Shown: one piece after another, positions 1 through 12,539 of the stretch
Layout of the letters: every line of letters starts with the position of its first letter
Position numbering within the stretch: position 1 is the stretch's first letter
Notes under the pieces: model-generated
Database searches by the model: none
Told to the model about the DNA's origin: nothing
What the model saw: only the letters and a program-made list of their open reading frames with translations
Position numbers and translations under genes: made by a program
NCBI GenBank assembly: GCA_008638375.1
Contig: CM018032.1
Span: forward strand, 59,773,382-59,837,381
DNA: 64,000 bases
Reading direction: 5' to 3'
Source of the DNA: Nyssa sinensis
Lineage: Eukaryota > Streptophyta > Magnoliopsida > Cornales > Nyssaceae

Positions 1-630
1 ATGAAGCCCTTTGAGCATAATCTAAGTCATTGTCCACGCATTCAATATTTAACTCTTGTCACTATAAATCTCCCACCATCCTCCCATCTCACACTCGATA
101 GCAGCAAGGCACTAAAAGCATGTGCCCCACAACTCAACTCTAAGGTATCTAAGATATCCATAGAGGACTTTAGGAACACGCTTTTGCACAAAAAGGAATA
201 TGATTCACATTTGCCTCACAAGAAATTTTTTTTTTCTTTGAGTCCATAAACTATCATAAAACCCTATACATGCACCTATTCGGTCTCTCACATTCACAAT
301 TTCACTCAAACAGAAAAACGTAATGCTATCCAGTCCAAAACAGAAACAATTAGCTCAGTGATCTGTTAGCATTTTGGAAGTACATTGTTTGTTTTTGAGA
401 GCAAAAACTTGCTAAAATGTTAGAAAGCATGTAATGGTTCAAAATAATGCCAGGAACAACGTCAATTAACGATTCTGCCAATCAGGTTTTTTAAAATTAA
501 AAAAAAAAAAAAAACAAGAACAGGCATACTTGTAAGCAAATCATATTATTTCTTTTTTTCTGAAAAATCAGAATAGATCAATAACAAAATGAACAAATTA
601 AATGGAAATATACAAAGTTAAAAAGCAAAC
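1..630 (-). other. Intron 1 of CUL3 (partial)
   Basis: This is the sequence downstream of the CUL3 exon-1 donor on the minus strand. It contains a poly(A) run near 500-514 and no cullin-like reading frame on either strand. The open frame on the plus strand from base 1 to 249 has no recognisable similarity and ends in a poly(T) stretch, so I treat it as chance. Confidence 0.7.
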
Positions 631-791
631 CTATAAAGCTCTTCGAAGCTAAGCCCACTAGCATTGTGATTATATATTTCGTGAATCGCGTGTTCCAAAA
701 TCTTCCAAGTCTTCTCTGCATATTTCGGATCCACAACAACCCGATGTCTAAACGCCTCTATCTGAAAACCCCTCTTCTTCTGAGTACTCAT
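631..791 (-). CDS. CUL3: Cullin-3 (CUL3A/B-type), first coding exon, gene continues off the left edge
   Basis: Read on the minus strand from the ATG at 791-789, this exon encodes 53 residues plus two bases of codon 54, then a GT donor at 630-629. The peptide begins MSTQKKRGFQIEAFRHRVVV and ends with ASGLSFEELY. It contains the DPKYAEKTWKILEHAIHEIY block that I recognise as the N terminus of plant cullin-3. In the family, CUL3 is the scaffold of CRL3 E3 ubiquitin ligases: its N-terminal half binds BTB-domain substrate adaptors and its C-terminal half binds RBX1. Only the extreme N terminus is present, and no second exon is visible in 1-628, so the first intron exceeds 600 bp. Arabidopsis CUL3A, as I recall it, also splits after the LYR motif. 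The 5' leader lies at about 792-1,030. Whether this is the CUL3A or CUL3B orthologue cannot be told. Confidence 0.93.
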
Positions 792-1040
792 ACTCTCAAA
801 TCCTAATTATTACAATCTCCGAGTCCAATTTTCTCCCCCAATGCGAACCTCCAAACCCAATTATGCTATTTAAAATATTAGGGTTTCAAATTTCACGATG
901 AGAGAGATATCGTTATATTAACGGTAAAGAAAATCACTAATTGGGGCTTGAATCGAACGGAACTGATGGAAAGAGACGTGAATTAGCTGAAACCCAAAAG
1001 CATCAGAAATCGAACTGAGGAAGAAACCCCTCTAAGCTAT
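792..1040 (-). promoter_or_regulatory. CUL3 5' leader and proximal promoter (approximate)
   Basis: The 240 bp upstream of the CUL3 start codon are less AT-rich than the sequence beyond about 1,040. Transcript start and TATA position cannot be fixed by eye. The limits given are the change in base composition, not a mapped start site. Confidence 0.4.
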
Positions 1041-2668
1041 TCGAGCCTTTTTGGTCTCAACATTTTTGTTTTTCTTTAGTTTACGTTTTCTTTATTCATC
1101 TTTTTTAATTTATTTATCAAAGCAATTCATGAAATGTGAATGGTGGACCGCACGTCCGTCATCCTTTACGATATACTTTTTTATTCAAATTTTATTTTTC
1201 TTATTTTTGATATGAAAAATTATGAATTAAGTTTGTGTTCACAAATTTTAATCTTTTTCCTTTTTTTATTCAATTTTTTGTAATATATTAATTATTTTTA
1301 TTCATTTTATATTTTTTTAGACTAAAAATATTTATCACAATTTTGTTTTATCCGTAAAATCACTAGTTATAACAAATATTTTATTTATATTCTATTCCTA
1401 ATATTATTATTTAATTACAAAATTTACAAATTAAGTAATATCAAAGAATTATGTTATCAAAACAAACTTTAATAATATATAATTAATTAGTTTTATAATT
1501 TTCTTATTTTTTTAATCTTACACTTTTATAAAGTTTAGACTCTTAATTAATTTGTATTATAAAATTATAAAAAAAAATTGAGACATTCTTTATGAATAAA
1601 ACTTAAAGTAATTGTCCTCTCGTTTTATGCTAAAGTCGACACTAAGGAATAAGCCAACCTTATATATACACTCTTATATGTATGTATATAATTTTTAGAC
1701 ACAACCACCCTTATTGAACTTTAGCCACAAAATTATATCGGTTTTATATAAATTATATCGGTTTCTTGATACTACGTACTTATTTCTTTCAATTAGCCAA
1801 TAGTTTAGGAAAAAATTTTCGGTGAGACTATAATATTACATTATTGTGTATCAATGTCTGACAAAATGTCAGTTTTCTTATAATGTTAGAAAATGTTTTT
1901 TTTTCTTATTTTCAAAAAAAAAATTAATATTTTATAAGAAACTATCACACAATGACATAATGACCAGTCTCAGCCAAATAATTACTTCCTATCCTAAGAA
2001 CCGATTAAGTAGAATAATATTATATTTTCTCGTTTGAGTTTTAATAACAGAAAAAAAATACAAAATAATAACTATAAAAATAAAAAATAATGACTTTCTC
2101 CATATTTTATCTAAACATTCAATAAAAATAAAGATGAATACTTTTTCTTGCCTTTTCTTATTCCATTTTAAATATATTTTCTTTTTAATTTTTTTTTCAA
2201 ACAAATTGTAAGTGATGTATAAACCTATTGTTGAAGTTTTTTAAAAGAAATTTTTTCTTAAATTGAAATTTATCTAATATCTAGATAAATAAAAAATTTA
2301 TTAATGATAAGCAATTAACAAATTTAATTGATGTCCCCACATGTGGATTATAACCTCCCACAAATTCCTTTTCCACTAGCATCAATGGCATCTGACTTTA
2401 TTAAATTTTTATCCCCAATAGTGTGATACTTTGCTTGAGTAATGCACAAGTTGCCAAAAGCAAAATGCAAAAGTCAAGTTTGCGCCCACAAAGAAAGGGA
2501 GAGACGACCCTTAACTTGACGTTTTGAGTTGATTATTTTGTAGTGAAAATCAATAAATTAGGAGGGTATCCAAAAATATAAAAATAAAAAAAAAATCATA
2601 AATTGGATGGATGAATATTTATTTCACACTTTGCACCACTTTGATAGAACATGGACGATTCAAAAAAA
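1041..2668. other. AT-rich intergenic DNA upstream of CUL3
   Basis: This is very AT-rich sequence with many short A and T runs. The open frames at 1,846-2,037 (+) and 1,989-2,204 (-) are low-complexity Phe/Lys/Ile strings with no family resemblance. I see no gene here. Confidence 0.6.
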
Positions 2669-3129
2669 GTAAATTATATTTATTTTTTAAAATTTTTTTA
2701 ATAATTACACTAACTTTTTTTAAAATTTTGAAATTATATTACTATTTTTTACTTTGTCTAACAAATTACAAATACTCTCTTCCAATCATTTTTTTTAAAA
2801 GATAAAATTGTCCATTTCATGTTTTTTTTTTAAAAAGAATTATTTGACTAGTTTTTTCAAAATTTCTCATTTTCAATTAAATATCGATAAAAATCATAAA
2901 TTTATTTTTATAAAAAATAAAAATAAGTTATTTATCTTAAGTTTAATTTTTTTATAAAATAAAAGAAAAAATCTTTAAAAAAATCAGTCAAAATTTTAAA
3001 AATACAAAAAAAAAAAATGAAATGGGCAATTTTGTTATTTAAAAAAAAGTTTGACTGAAGATGCATTTGTAATTTTTCCGTGTCATTGTGATTGTCAGAA
3101 AATTCAAAAAAAGTTAATATAATTTACCC
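2669..3129. mobile_element. MITE-like foldback element, copy 1 (about 460 bp)
   Basis: The left end begins GTAAATTATATTTATTTTTT and the right end, reverse-complemented, begins GGGTAAATTATATTAACTTT, giving long imperfect terminal inverted repeats. The interior holds the block TTTCAATTAAATATCGATAA, followed by AAGTTATTTATC and a GTCAAAATTTTAAAAAT stretch. The same ends and interior blocks recur in the same order and orientation at about 50,939-51,442. There is no coding capacity, as expected for a non-autonomous DNA transposon. The transposon superfamily is not determined, because I could not find a clean target-site duplication. Confidence 0.6.
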
Positions 3130-5808
3130 ATTCATACACATACTCAATTTTAAAGAATTACATTAATGGGTAGATATGCACTGTCATGCCATTTTTCAAT
3201 ATGATAATAAGAGGGTTTGAGATTAAAAAAAATATTTATTTATTTTTAATTTAGTGGTTATTCTATATAATACACAAAGTGGTAATATTATTATTATTAT
3301 TATTTTTAAAAGTCTGGTCAATTGTCAAAGTGAATGATTTTAAATCTTTACTAATTTCTCTGGTCTTATTCCTGCAAACAGTAAGGACTTGAACATTACT
3401 CTTTTCTTGACCTTTAGGAACTGTTTGAAAATTCTTAAAATTAGATAAAGCTAGAATTATTTTTATTAAGTTATCTAGCTTTTTAAAAAAAATCAACTCT
3501 TCTATGATCTAACTTTGTTTAAGTTTTAAATATTTTTTAGAACTAAACATGAATCAATATACTGTTAAAAGATACTTCTCAAATAGCAAAAAATTTAAAA
3601 CCAGTTCATTTGTATTCTACAAAAGCGGTTATAACATTTTCCAAACGGATCCTAATTTTAAAGTTTATTTTTATTTTTTTTGTCTTGTCCCGAACTGCAC
3701 ATAGATTAAAAATGTCAACGTGACGGGTTTAGAATGAAGTGTCTCTTCCTCAAACTTGACCCTTTTATATTCCTCACCCCCGATCCCACCCAACCCTACC
3801 CCACCTTATCTAGAGGCTTACCTTGATCTCGACCTCGCCTTGAGCTTCAATAAAAAAATTTTGAAAGTAAGTTAAACATTTTTTTTTTATAGATAAATTA
3901 AAATTTCATTGTCAAAACAACTAATACAAGTAAAAAATATGTGATTGTAATATGTCAAATCTAAAAATTAATTTTATACCCACCCTATTAAAGACAGGAC
4001 GAGATGGACAAATTATCATTCCTAATATTGATTCATCTCAACCAATTATCATCCTAAACCTCATTAAATGAAAAAAAAAAAATCATATGAAATGGAGAGA
4101 ATATAAATATTAATTTTTTTCATAATTGTCAAAATTGGCCCGACCCAGGTGAATCGGCGACTCGACGTTTAAATTGGACAGTTTTGTAATTTGATCGATC
4201 GAATTCAAGACAATAAATTAATAAGTAATTACTCCAAACCGTCATATGTTTTCTTACTAAATAGTTTACATATTTAATAAATAAAATATACTTGTTTCAT
4301 AATGAGCAATTCATTTGTAATAATTATTTTCTCTTTGATTCAAAATATTTTGAATATTAAAAACACAAATAAATAAATTTTAATATTATAAATTTTCAAA
4401 ACATAAAAAATAATAAAGTATGTAAATATACAAATAGTAGATAAAAAGATGTATTGAATGTGCAGATATTGATACAAATAAAATAAAATAATTTTACATA
4501 TGCTTAAAATTTTCATTATTAAAAAAAATTTATGCAATAACTAAATTATGTATATTTTTGTATTATTAATAATTACATTAGTGTAACAACATAAATATTT
4601 TTAAAAATTTTAACATATTTTCTAAAATTACATAATTATATATTTTTAAAATAATATTATTATATTATTCCGATTCAATTAATTAGATTAACAGTTGAAC
4701 TAATGATTCGTTTGATAAGCCTTACCAAATTAATGGTCAGGTCTAACTTCAAAGTAGGGATGCACAAAATAATTGAGAATTGGAAAACTAACCCAACCCG
4801 ATTTCAATAAATTCGGGTCAAAGTGAATTCGGGTTACTTCAGGTTAAAGTGAGTTCAAGTTATATAACTGAAAAAATTAGGTTGGTTCGGATTGAAAGCT
4901 TGGTTTATCTGACTCAACTCGATAACCCAATCCATAAATTTTTTTTTATTAACTCTTTTTGTTCCAATATTTAAAAAAAATATTAAAAAGAAAATATATA
5001 TCAACAATATTTAAGATGAGAAACAATTAGGAACAATGAGGTTGTTATATATATATAGTTGTGTTAACTTTACTCCCTTCCAATAAGTTTTTTTTTGTAT
5101 TTTCACTAATTGATTCATTTTTTGAGGGACTTTTTTTCTTTTTTTTTGTCTTAATTCAAATTCAAGTTAAGCAAAATGTAATATCACAGTGCAATAATTA
5201 GTTTTTTAACCTTTTAGTGATTTCAATCAAAGTACTCTTTGGTACATACAGCATATTTTAGCTCAATTGTTCTAATTAATTATTTGGTTATTTGGTAGTT
5301 TTCATGGATCTTGTCAAAATTTTATAAATACTCAAATAATTTAATTTTTATTGTGTGCACACGCGTGCAAACACACACACACACACATATATATATACAT
5401 CAAGAGTTTAAAAAAAAAATTTGTTAAAAAAAAAAAAAACTAATCTGATCCAACTCAATCCAAAAATATTCAGTTCGAATTGGGTGAAATCCAATAGTTT
5501 ATAATTTCAATTTCAATTCCGTTTTAGATTTTAATTTTCTAAAATTGTATAAGATGATGTCAGTTCCAATTCTACTACAACTCAACTCATATGCACCTTA
5601 TTTCTAAGAATTAGTATGTTTGTTTTTTTTTTTTTCCATTAATGCCTTCAGAACCACATGGCAAGGGTTTATTGGTGAGGATCACGTTTGTTCTATGATC
5701 TCAAAGCCACATGAACTTTCCCCAAAAGCGTGCGTTACAAACTTACAAACAGACAACCCACCTCTCTCCCTCACAAAAACCAAGCCGCTTCAGTCTTCTG
5801 TGTAGTAA
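3130..5808. other. Intergenic DNA between MITE copy 1 and the PELP1-like gene
   Basis: This stretch is AT-rich. A C-rich block at about 3,770-3,845 (CCCCGATCCCACCCAACCC and following) resembles a segment near 38,655-38,730, suggesting a shared dispersed repeat. Around 4,785-4,920 and 5,440-5,520 there are opposed AACCC / GGGTT-rich stretches that look like another degenerate repeat. A CA/TA microsatellite lies at about 5,370-5,395. No gene is seen. Confidence 0.5.
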
Positions 5809-5868
5809 ATGAAAATATCAAATTTCAACTTCAATGGCTTCCCTCAATCACTTTGCAAACATGTATGA
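5809..5868 (+). promoter_or_regulatory. Upstream ORF overlapping the PELP1-like start codon
   Basis: An ATG at 5,809-5,811 lies 25 bases before the main ATG and in a different frame. It runs 19 codons to TGA at 5,866-5,868, so it overlaps the first 35 bases of the main reading frame. An overlapping upstream ORF usually lowers initiation at the main start if the leader transcript includes it. The transcript start is not known, so its presence in the mRNA is inferred. Confidence 0.5.
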
Positions 5869-8800
5869 TGTCAAGCTCAAGCCTCGACTGCTTCGTTTGC
5901 TGACTGACGAGTACCTTCCGGATGGAGCCGTCCCCGTTCCGACCCCTCCGGAGCTATCGTATGTGGTTCATGCCATCAAGAACTTTGGCCTTCTGTCTGA
6001 ATCTTTCCCTGACCTATCCGAGTCCAAGCTGGTCGAAGATTGGAAGTCCTCCGTCGACGTTTGGTTTGATCGTTTGCTCTCTCTCGTTTCTAGCGAGTCG
6101 GTAAATTTCAAGTTATTCTATACTTATTTATCTTTCTGTTTGGTCTCTGGGAAAATGGTAGGACTTACAGTATGTGAAAAGGAAAACGAAAATCATTTTG
6201 TCCTCTTCTGTCTTGGATTCTAGAAAGTCACCAGCCCATTTTATCTTTGGCTTCTTGCATCCAAACTTGAAAACAATCTTTAGGAATTAGACTCTTTTTT
6301 TTTTCCTTTTACATTTTCTCAGCAACCAAGCAGAGCATAAAGCTAAATTTTCGCTTTCTGCGGTCCCATATTGTAAAAGATCTATGGAATTCATTTTCCC
6401 TTTTCCTACATTTTCTCTGCAATCAATCAAAGCATAACACTACATTATGAATTTCGTTTCTTTATCCTAGCGTGCACCTGAGCGCACACATGTATCATGT
6501 TTGTTTCGAAACTTGATAATGTTATTTTTTTGCTACAGACAGTCAACTGTTGGGTAGGAACCTCTTTGTTAGGGGTGACTTGTCTAGAATGCAGTTCTAA
6601 TCGTTTCTTGGCATCCTACCCTATTTGGCTTGATAAGCTCCTATCACATATCGAGGTATCCAAATTGGCTTTCAACTTCCATCTTATTATTTACATTTTT
6701 GTTGTTCCTGTAAATGGTGGATTGGCTCAGTTTTAATCCTTTCACATTTTGCTTGGTGTGTGAGCACATACACGTACATTTAATTATGCGGCAATGAAAC
6801 CTCATGTGGTTCTTTAAAATATCATCAGTTGCTTAAGAAAGATTTAAAGACAAGCACATATTGCATTCAAGATAATAAAAAAAAAAGCAATCATTGCTCT
6901 CATTAAGGCTGTGGAAGAAAATAAAATAACAAAAAAGAGGACTCCAACATTAATTCTGTTTTTGCTCTCTATTATACCTCCTAGCGTTAGGAAGAGAGGA
7001 GAGGTTCAGCGCAACATGTCCACAGGATGATCTCCCACAAATTCCCCTGCAACAGATCTTAATGTTACTTTTGGCAACCAGAGTACTAAAATAATGGTAA
7101 TTTTTGTTGTGGTTATAGCTACGGTCTGCTATTAAATGGCGCCTTTCCCAATTTTTTATCACCACTGCTGTTGGGTTTGGACTACATTAATGCTTGAGCT
7201 GCTAATCTTTGCAATCATCCTTCACTTGGGTGTCAGACTGGTAGTGCCACATGACATGGGCGGAGCTGTCACTTACATGATATGAGTATATCGTTAACCA
7301 TGCGGAGTTTAATTATTTCTATCTTCTTTCCATTTCTGGTTCTTATGCTTCCAATGACTCCTTTCTTTATTCATTGAATTTTGGTTCTACTTGTCTGGTA
7401 CTATTATATCTACCTGTGTTCAAGTTGGTTTGTAAGGTTGATAAATCAATCTTATCAGGCTGGAAGTTCTTGTGCCATGTTCGATTTGTAATTGCACGAT
7501 TCCAGTTCATTGACATATAAATTCTTTACAACAATAAAAAAATTATTGGGCTTTTGTTCACATTTCTAGGAGACTTCTTTTTCAATAGATAGATTTCATG
7601 TCTGATACTCGCTTACCCACCTAGACTTGACATCAAAACCTCAGGAACCCAATCAAATATATATTTCAGTTACATTGTGTGGTAGATATATTTTTCAGTG
7701 ATGATTTTTAGTGGGTTGAGATACACTTGTAATAAGATTCGAGTTGCGGAAACAATCTCTCTAGTTGTGGGGGTAAGCTGCGTATATCTAAACCTTCCCA
7801 AACCCCGTAGCGGCGCGAGCCTTGTGCACTGGAACTGTCCTTATGACATATATTTCTTAAAGGCAACAAATAAGTTTAAGATATAATTCTGTTGCCTTGC
7901 CATGTGTCTTTGGCAAGGATGGTGGTCACTTTGTACTCTAAAGCGGAAACTAGAGCACTTTTCTTAGACCAGACCTTCATTACCACGATGCATCCTTGAT
8001 GACACAAGTGCAGTAGTCAGTCTACTCCAATAGCATGTTTCTTATCTTATATAGCTCGATCAGAGGACATGGCTTCTATCAGCAAAACTGAAGAATATGA
8101 ATTCATGCTACCTATCCAAAAAAAAAAAAACTCATGTTTGAGATACATAAAATAAGTTCTGTGAGTACCGATCAAAAAAAAAAAAAGGTTATGTGAGTAG
8201 TATTATGGCAATGAGCAGCTCCATTTCTGCTTAACTATAGAAATAATTTGAATTTTACAAGAGCAATGCGTTTTTTTTATATGCTGAGAAGATATCTCGT
8301 ATCCCTTTAAGGTTTACAATTTTATCATGAAACATTTCTGAATTTTTAGAGTTCATGAGAAATATTTTTTGACAGAAACAAATTGTAACATTTTATTTTT
8401 TTTGTGTGGTATGTGTTTGTGTGTGGGTGCGTGGTTGCATGTGTGCGTATTTGTATTTTCAACAGCCACCATCGGATTCTGAGTTTGTGAAAGCGGCTTC
8501 TTGTGCCTCAATATCAGATGTGCTCACAAGGTTGGTTTTTCTCTATTCCGCTTAGTAGGATGTATTTCTAGCCATTATTAGGTTACAGTGGTTTTGTAAT
8601 GTATAGAAGAGTATTTAACACTGCAGTTTAGCATTGTCATATCTACAATGCAAAGCTTCTTGAATACTTAAATTGATCAATGTAGAACTTCAAGGGTTTT
8701 TAGGCAAGTGCAGGTGAGGTTTTCATGCTTATGATTGAGCGAAGAATAGGCTGGATAATTTGGCAAAAGGGGGCTCAGGCTAATTGGACAGAATAGCTTG

Positions 8801-11800
8801 CATTCACACATGGGGTTGAAATATAAATTAGAAATCTCTAGTTAATAATGTAAAAATATTCAATTTGGTTTCATTTTTTATCTGGCCAACTTAAATCTTC
8901 TTGGAACAGATTGCTAGCTCTTGTTTGTTGACGTTAAAGATAATTATACACATGGAGTGTTGGTAGTATAAGTTGATATATGAAAATTTCCAGTAGGACT
9001 TAATCGTTGTAATGATTACTGTCACTTTTTTCAATTAGACAAATCATAATCCTATTCAACCATTTAGAACCACATCTTGTGAGATAATTGACTTGTAAGA
9101 CTTCAGGCCTTTTCTCCTTATATCACTCCATTAATTTGTGTTTTGGTTTTCCCTGTTCTAAGATAGCTTTTATTGAACTTGGGATTTCATCATCATCTCT
9201 GCACTGGCTTTTATTGCAAGTGAAACCATTTCAGTTGGTTCTCTCATCCGTTCTGTTTATCATGTAGTATTCTTTAAACCATGTATTTTATAATTTCTTC
9301 CTCCTTGAACTGATGAGGTTTTCTCCCCTTATATATAACTGATTCAAGATGACGTTATTTTTATTTTCATATCAGGGATTTTTTTTTTTTGGGTGTGGGT
9401 GTGTGTGGGGGTTGGGGGGGGGGGGGGGGGGTGTTGAGGAATGTCCCCTGTATTTGTTCTTAATCATGTTGCACTACATAAAGCTTTCTCTATTTAATTG
9501 TTTAACTTATTAAGGAACACATGGATCTGGAAAAATTATTTCTCTTTGAAATTACAATAATTGAAACCATTAATAGATTACAAATAGTTTCTGACCATTT
9601 TTCAACATAAAATGCTATTATTTCTTCTTAATTTGTTTGTTAACAACTATATAGATTGCTCAGTCTTGACAAAACTTAGGTCATCTACTCAAATAACCAG
9701 AAACCAAATTATATTACTAAAATCAGCATTTTTTTGTTATTTTTAAAGTTTGACTTTCTTTTCTCTTTTTTTTTTTTGCTCTTTTGATAGGAAGATGCCA
9801 CCGGTTTTCTTTCTTAGAAACAAATATAGGGAACTTTTTAGCAATTTAGCATGGTATAGGTTGTGTAACTCTTTACAAGATCATGTTAAGATACATTAAG
9901 ATGGTTCAGTTATTCGTTGTCCTTTGTGAACTTATTGTAGATGGTTGGTGAACATAACATAAAAAATTAGAACCAGGTCTGATTAGTTGGAACCTTAGGG
10001 AACTTGTTAGTGTAGAATAGGTGTTGTAATTCCTTACAAAATTGTGTTAAGATACATTAAGATGGTTCAGTTATTCGTAGTCCTTAGTGAACTTATTGTA
10101 GGAGTATGGTTGGTGAACATGACATAAAAATTAGAACCAGGTCTGGTTAGTTGGATTTCATGGAGGACATTTGTGGAATAGTTCTCTCCATATTAGTGAG
10201 ATCATTGAATTTAACAGCGATGTGATTCTAGATTTCATTTGACTTGCTGTAATGTTCTTAGAAGGAGCTGAATTATTTGCCAACAATGTTGCAGACACTT
10301 GGAAGCTTTATTGGCTCATCTCCTCTATTGTAACCGGGCTTCATGCTGCCTCTTTCTTTGTGGCTTATTTTGCTCTTTGTTTTTCTTTTATATTCTGCTG
10401 TTATTGTGTGGAGATCTCTTGATCTTCATATTGTATTTCCTTGTTTCATTTTATTCATTTTGTTTAAAAATATGGTCTCAGCACAGATAAAAAAAAGAAA
10501 TAAATAAAGAGGAAAGAAAGAAAAAAAAAGTTCTCAGCACAAAAAAAGGGAAGAAAATCTCAGACATGGAGATGGAATTATGGTGTTTTATAATTTTATT
10601 TTGCATAGGAGGTGGAGGTATTGCTTAGTTTTTTCCCCCTGCCCCTGGCTGCAGGGGGAGATGAATAAATACTCAAAGAGAAATTTGGTATGAAATTGCA
10701 TAAAATACAGATTTTATATACACAATGTTATTTTTGATAAAAATGGAAATGAGAAATGAGATTCTCTTTGAAGTTTTAATTATTGAAATTCTTCAGTAAT
10801 TAATGTAATGTTCTCCTGTTAAGAAGAATATAACAAAACCTTAAAGTAAAAATACTCTTTTAGTATGTTATCTCAAGTATCATAGACAGGTAGAATATCC
10901 ATAAATGAAACTTTGCAGAAACTTCCACCGAAGTTTGTTTTTGAAGTTCTGATTCTTCTGAACTACTAACTCAATATAATTAGATGATCAACAGCAGAAT
11001 ATAGATTTTTAGTAGCATGTACCCTCCATTAAAGTATCTTAATACCCTAAAATTTGTACAATTGAAATTTATATGATAACTAAATATATTGGTTGAATTC
11101 TTTGTTAAAAAACTAATTTGGTGACTATAGAAGGCTTCAAGAAGCATGGAGGTTACCCAATGGTATTTTTGGTTAATTGATTTTGTTTGCTGTAGTTTGT
11201 CTCCAAGTTTTTGTTGTTGTTGCTGCTGTGCTAAGGTATGGGGTGCTATCTTGTTGAAAGCCCCCCTTCCCTGTAGCCGGTTGTTGTTGTTTGCCTTGCT
11301 TGTTTGTGGGTTGTCTCCCCTCTCTGTACATTCTTCTTCCTCTTTCCAAAAAAAAAATCCTAAAAATAGTTTTATGATCATTATTTCCTACTCTAATATA
11401 TAATTATTAGGTAGTTAATACTAAATAAGTTCTGTATATAAATCTACAAGAGTAATGATGGACAGAAAAAGGCCAACTATGACCATTTGGGAAAAACGTA
11501 AAAATCAGATCACAGGTGGTTGTGATTGTTGTAACCCAATTGAGTACTTGTGGTGACTAAAACTTTGTTGTTGACTGGAACTTTTTGGAAACTAAACTGT
11601 TTAGCTACTAGTTGAGATTATTTTCAAATACAAAGAAAGGTTGGGGGGAAAGAGAATGCAGCCTAATTCTTTTCCTATAAATGATATAAACTGGATGGGA
11701 ACATTATTGCAAAAATGCAATTTTGTTTATTGCATGTGAACAAAAATCACGAGGATGGATTTTGTGCGCTCTTTCATTATTCATTACTTTCTTAAGTTTA

Positions 11801-12507
11801 TATTTGTTCCCAAAACGGCTTCTAATTTAAAATTAGGATATTTGATAGTCGCATTTTATTTTAAGGAATTTCTTCCATTCCATTACCTGGTACATTTGAT
11901 TTTTTCATCTGTTTTTCCTTTTCATTGCTTGAGATTCCTCATTAAATGGTTTAGATTTCCATCCTACTTCCAAATTACAACTTGTAAATCTTTGTCTTTA
12001 AATGTATGAATCCTTTACAAAATCCACTAATTTTTTGGTGCAATATTCTTTCCTCTATTAGGTTGGGTGGATATTCAAATGTAACGAGAGAAGGGATTTC
12101 CCATGCTGGGAAGTTTATTCAACCTGTTCTAAATCTGTTAAACGAGGATAGCTCTGAGGCTTTGTTGGTTAGTGGCAGTAGTATATGATGTAGAAGGATT
12201 TTTCATTTTCTCCATCAACTATTCTTTTTGCCAATCCTTGAAGACTTGGTGTAATTTTCTTTTCTTGAATAGTCTGTCAATGGAAATTCATTACTGTAGG
12301 AGAAAGGGCAAGTTTTGTTCGTGAAGACAGAAAGTAGACAGACTTTAATTTCAATCACACCAACATTGAATTGTAGAAATACATCATCAGTTGTTTAATT
12401 CTGCAAATGCATAGTGATGCTAAGCAGTATCTAGCAATACACCATCTTTCCAGTTCATGTTAAAATAGTGTTATTATCTGTTGGTTAAGAACTCTCTCTC
12501 TCTCACT

Positions 12508-12539
<32 letters not shown>

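Larger units (their letters stand above)
8531..12061 (+). other. Intron 3 of the PELP1-like gene (3.5 kb)
   Basis: The intron runs between the GT donor at 8,531 and the AG at 12,060-12,061. It contains the 161-bp duplication, the G tract, and two segments ending in A-rich runs (about 10,300-10,500 and 11,200-11,360) that resemble 3' ends of retroposed sequence. No coding exon is recognisable inside it on either strand. Confidence 0.7.

Noticed and set aside
1..249. 82-codon open frame on the plus strand at the left edge
   Set aside because: It lies in the CUL3 intron, on the other strand, and has no family resemblance. The end is a poly(T)-derived FFF string.
11146..11403. Cys-rich 85-codon frame with a CCCCCC run
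   Set aside because: It comes from a TGT/TGC-rich low-complexity stretch in intron 3, probably the 3' part of a retroposon.
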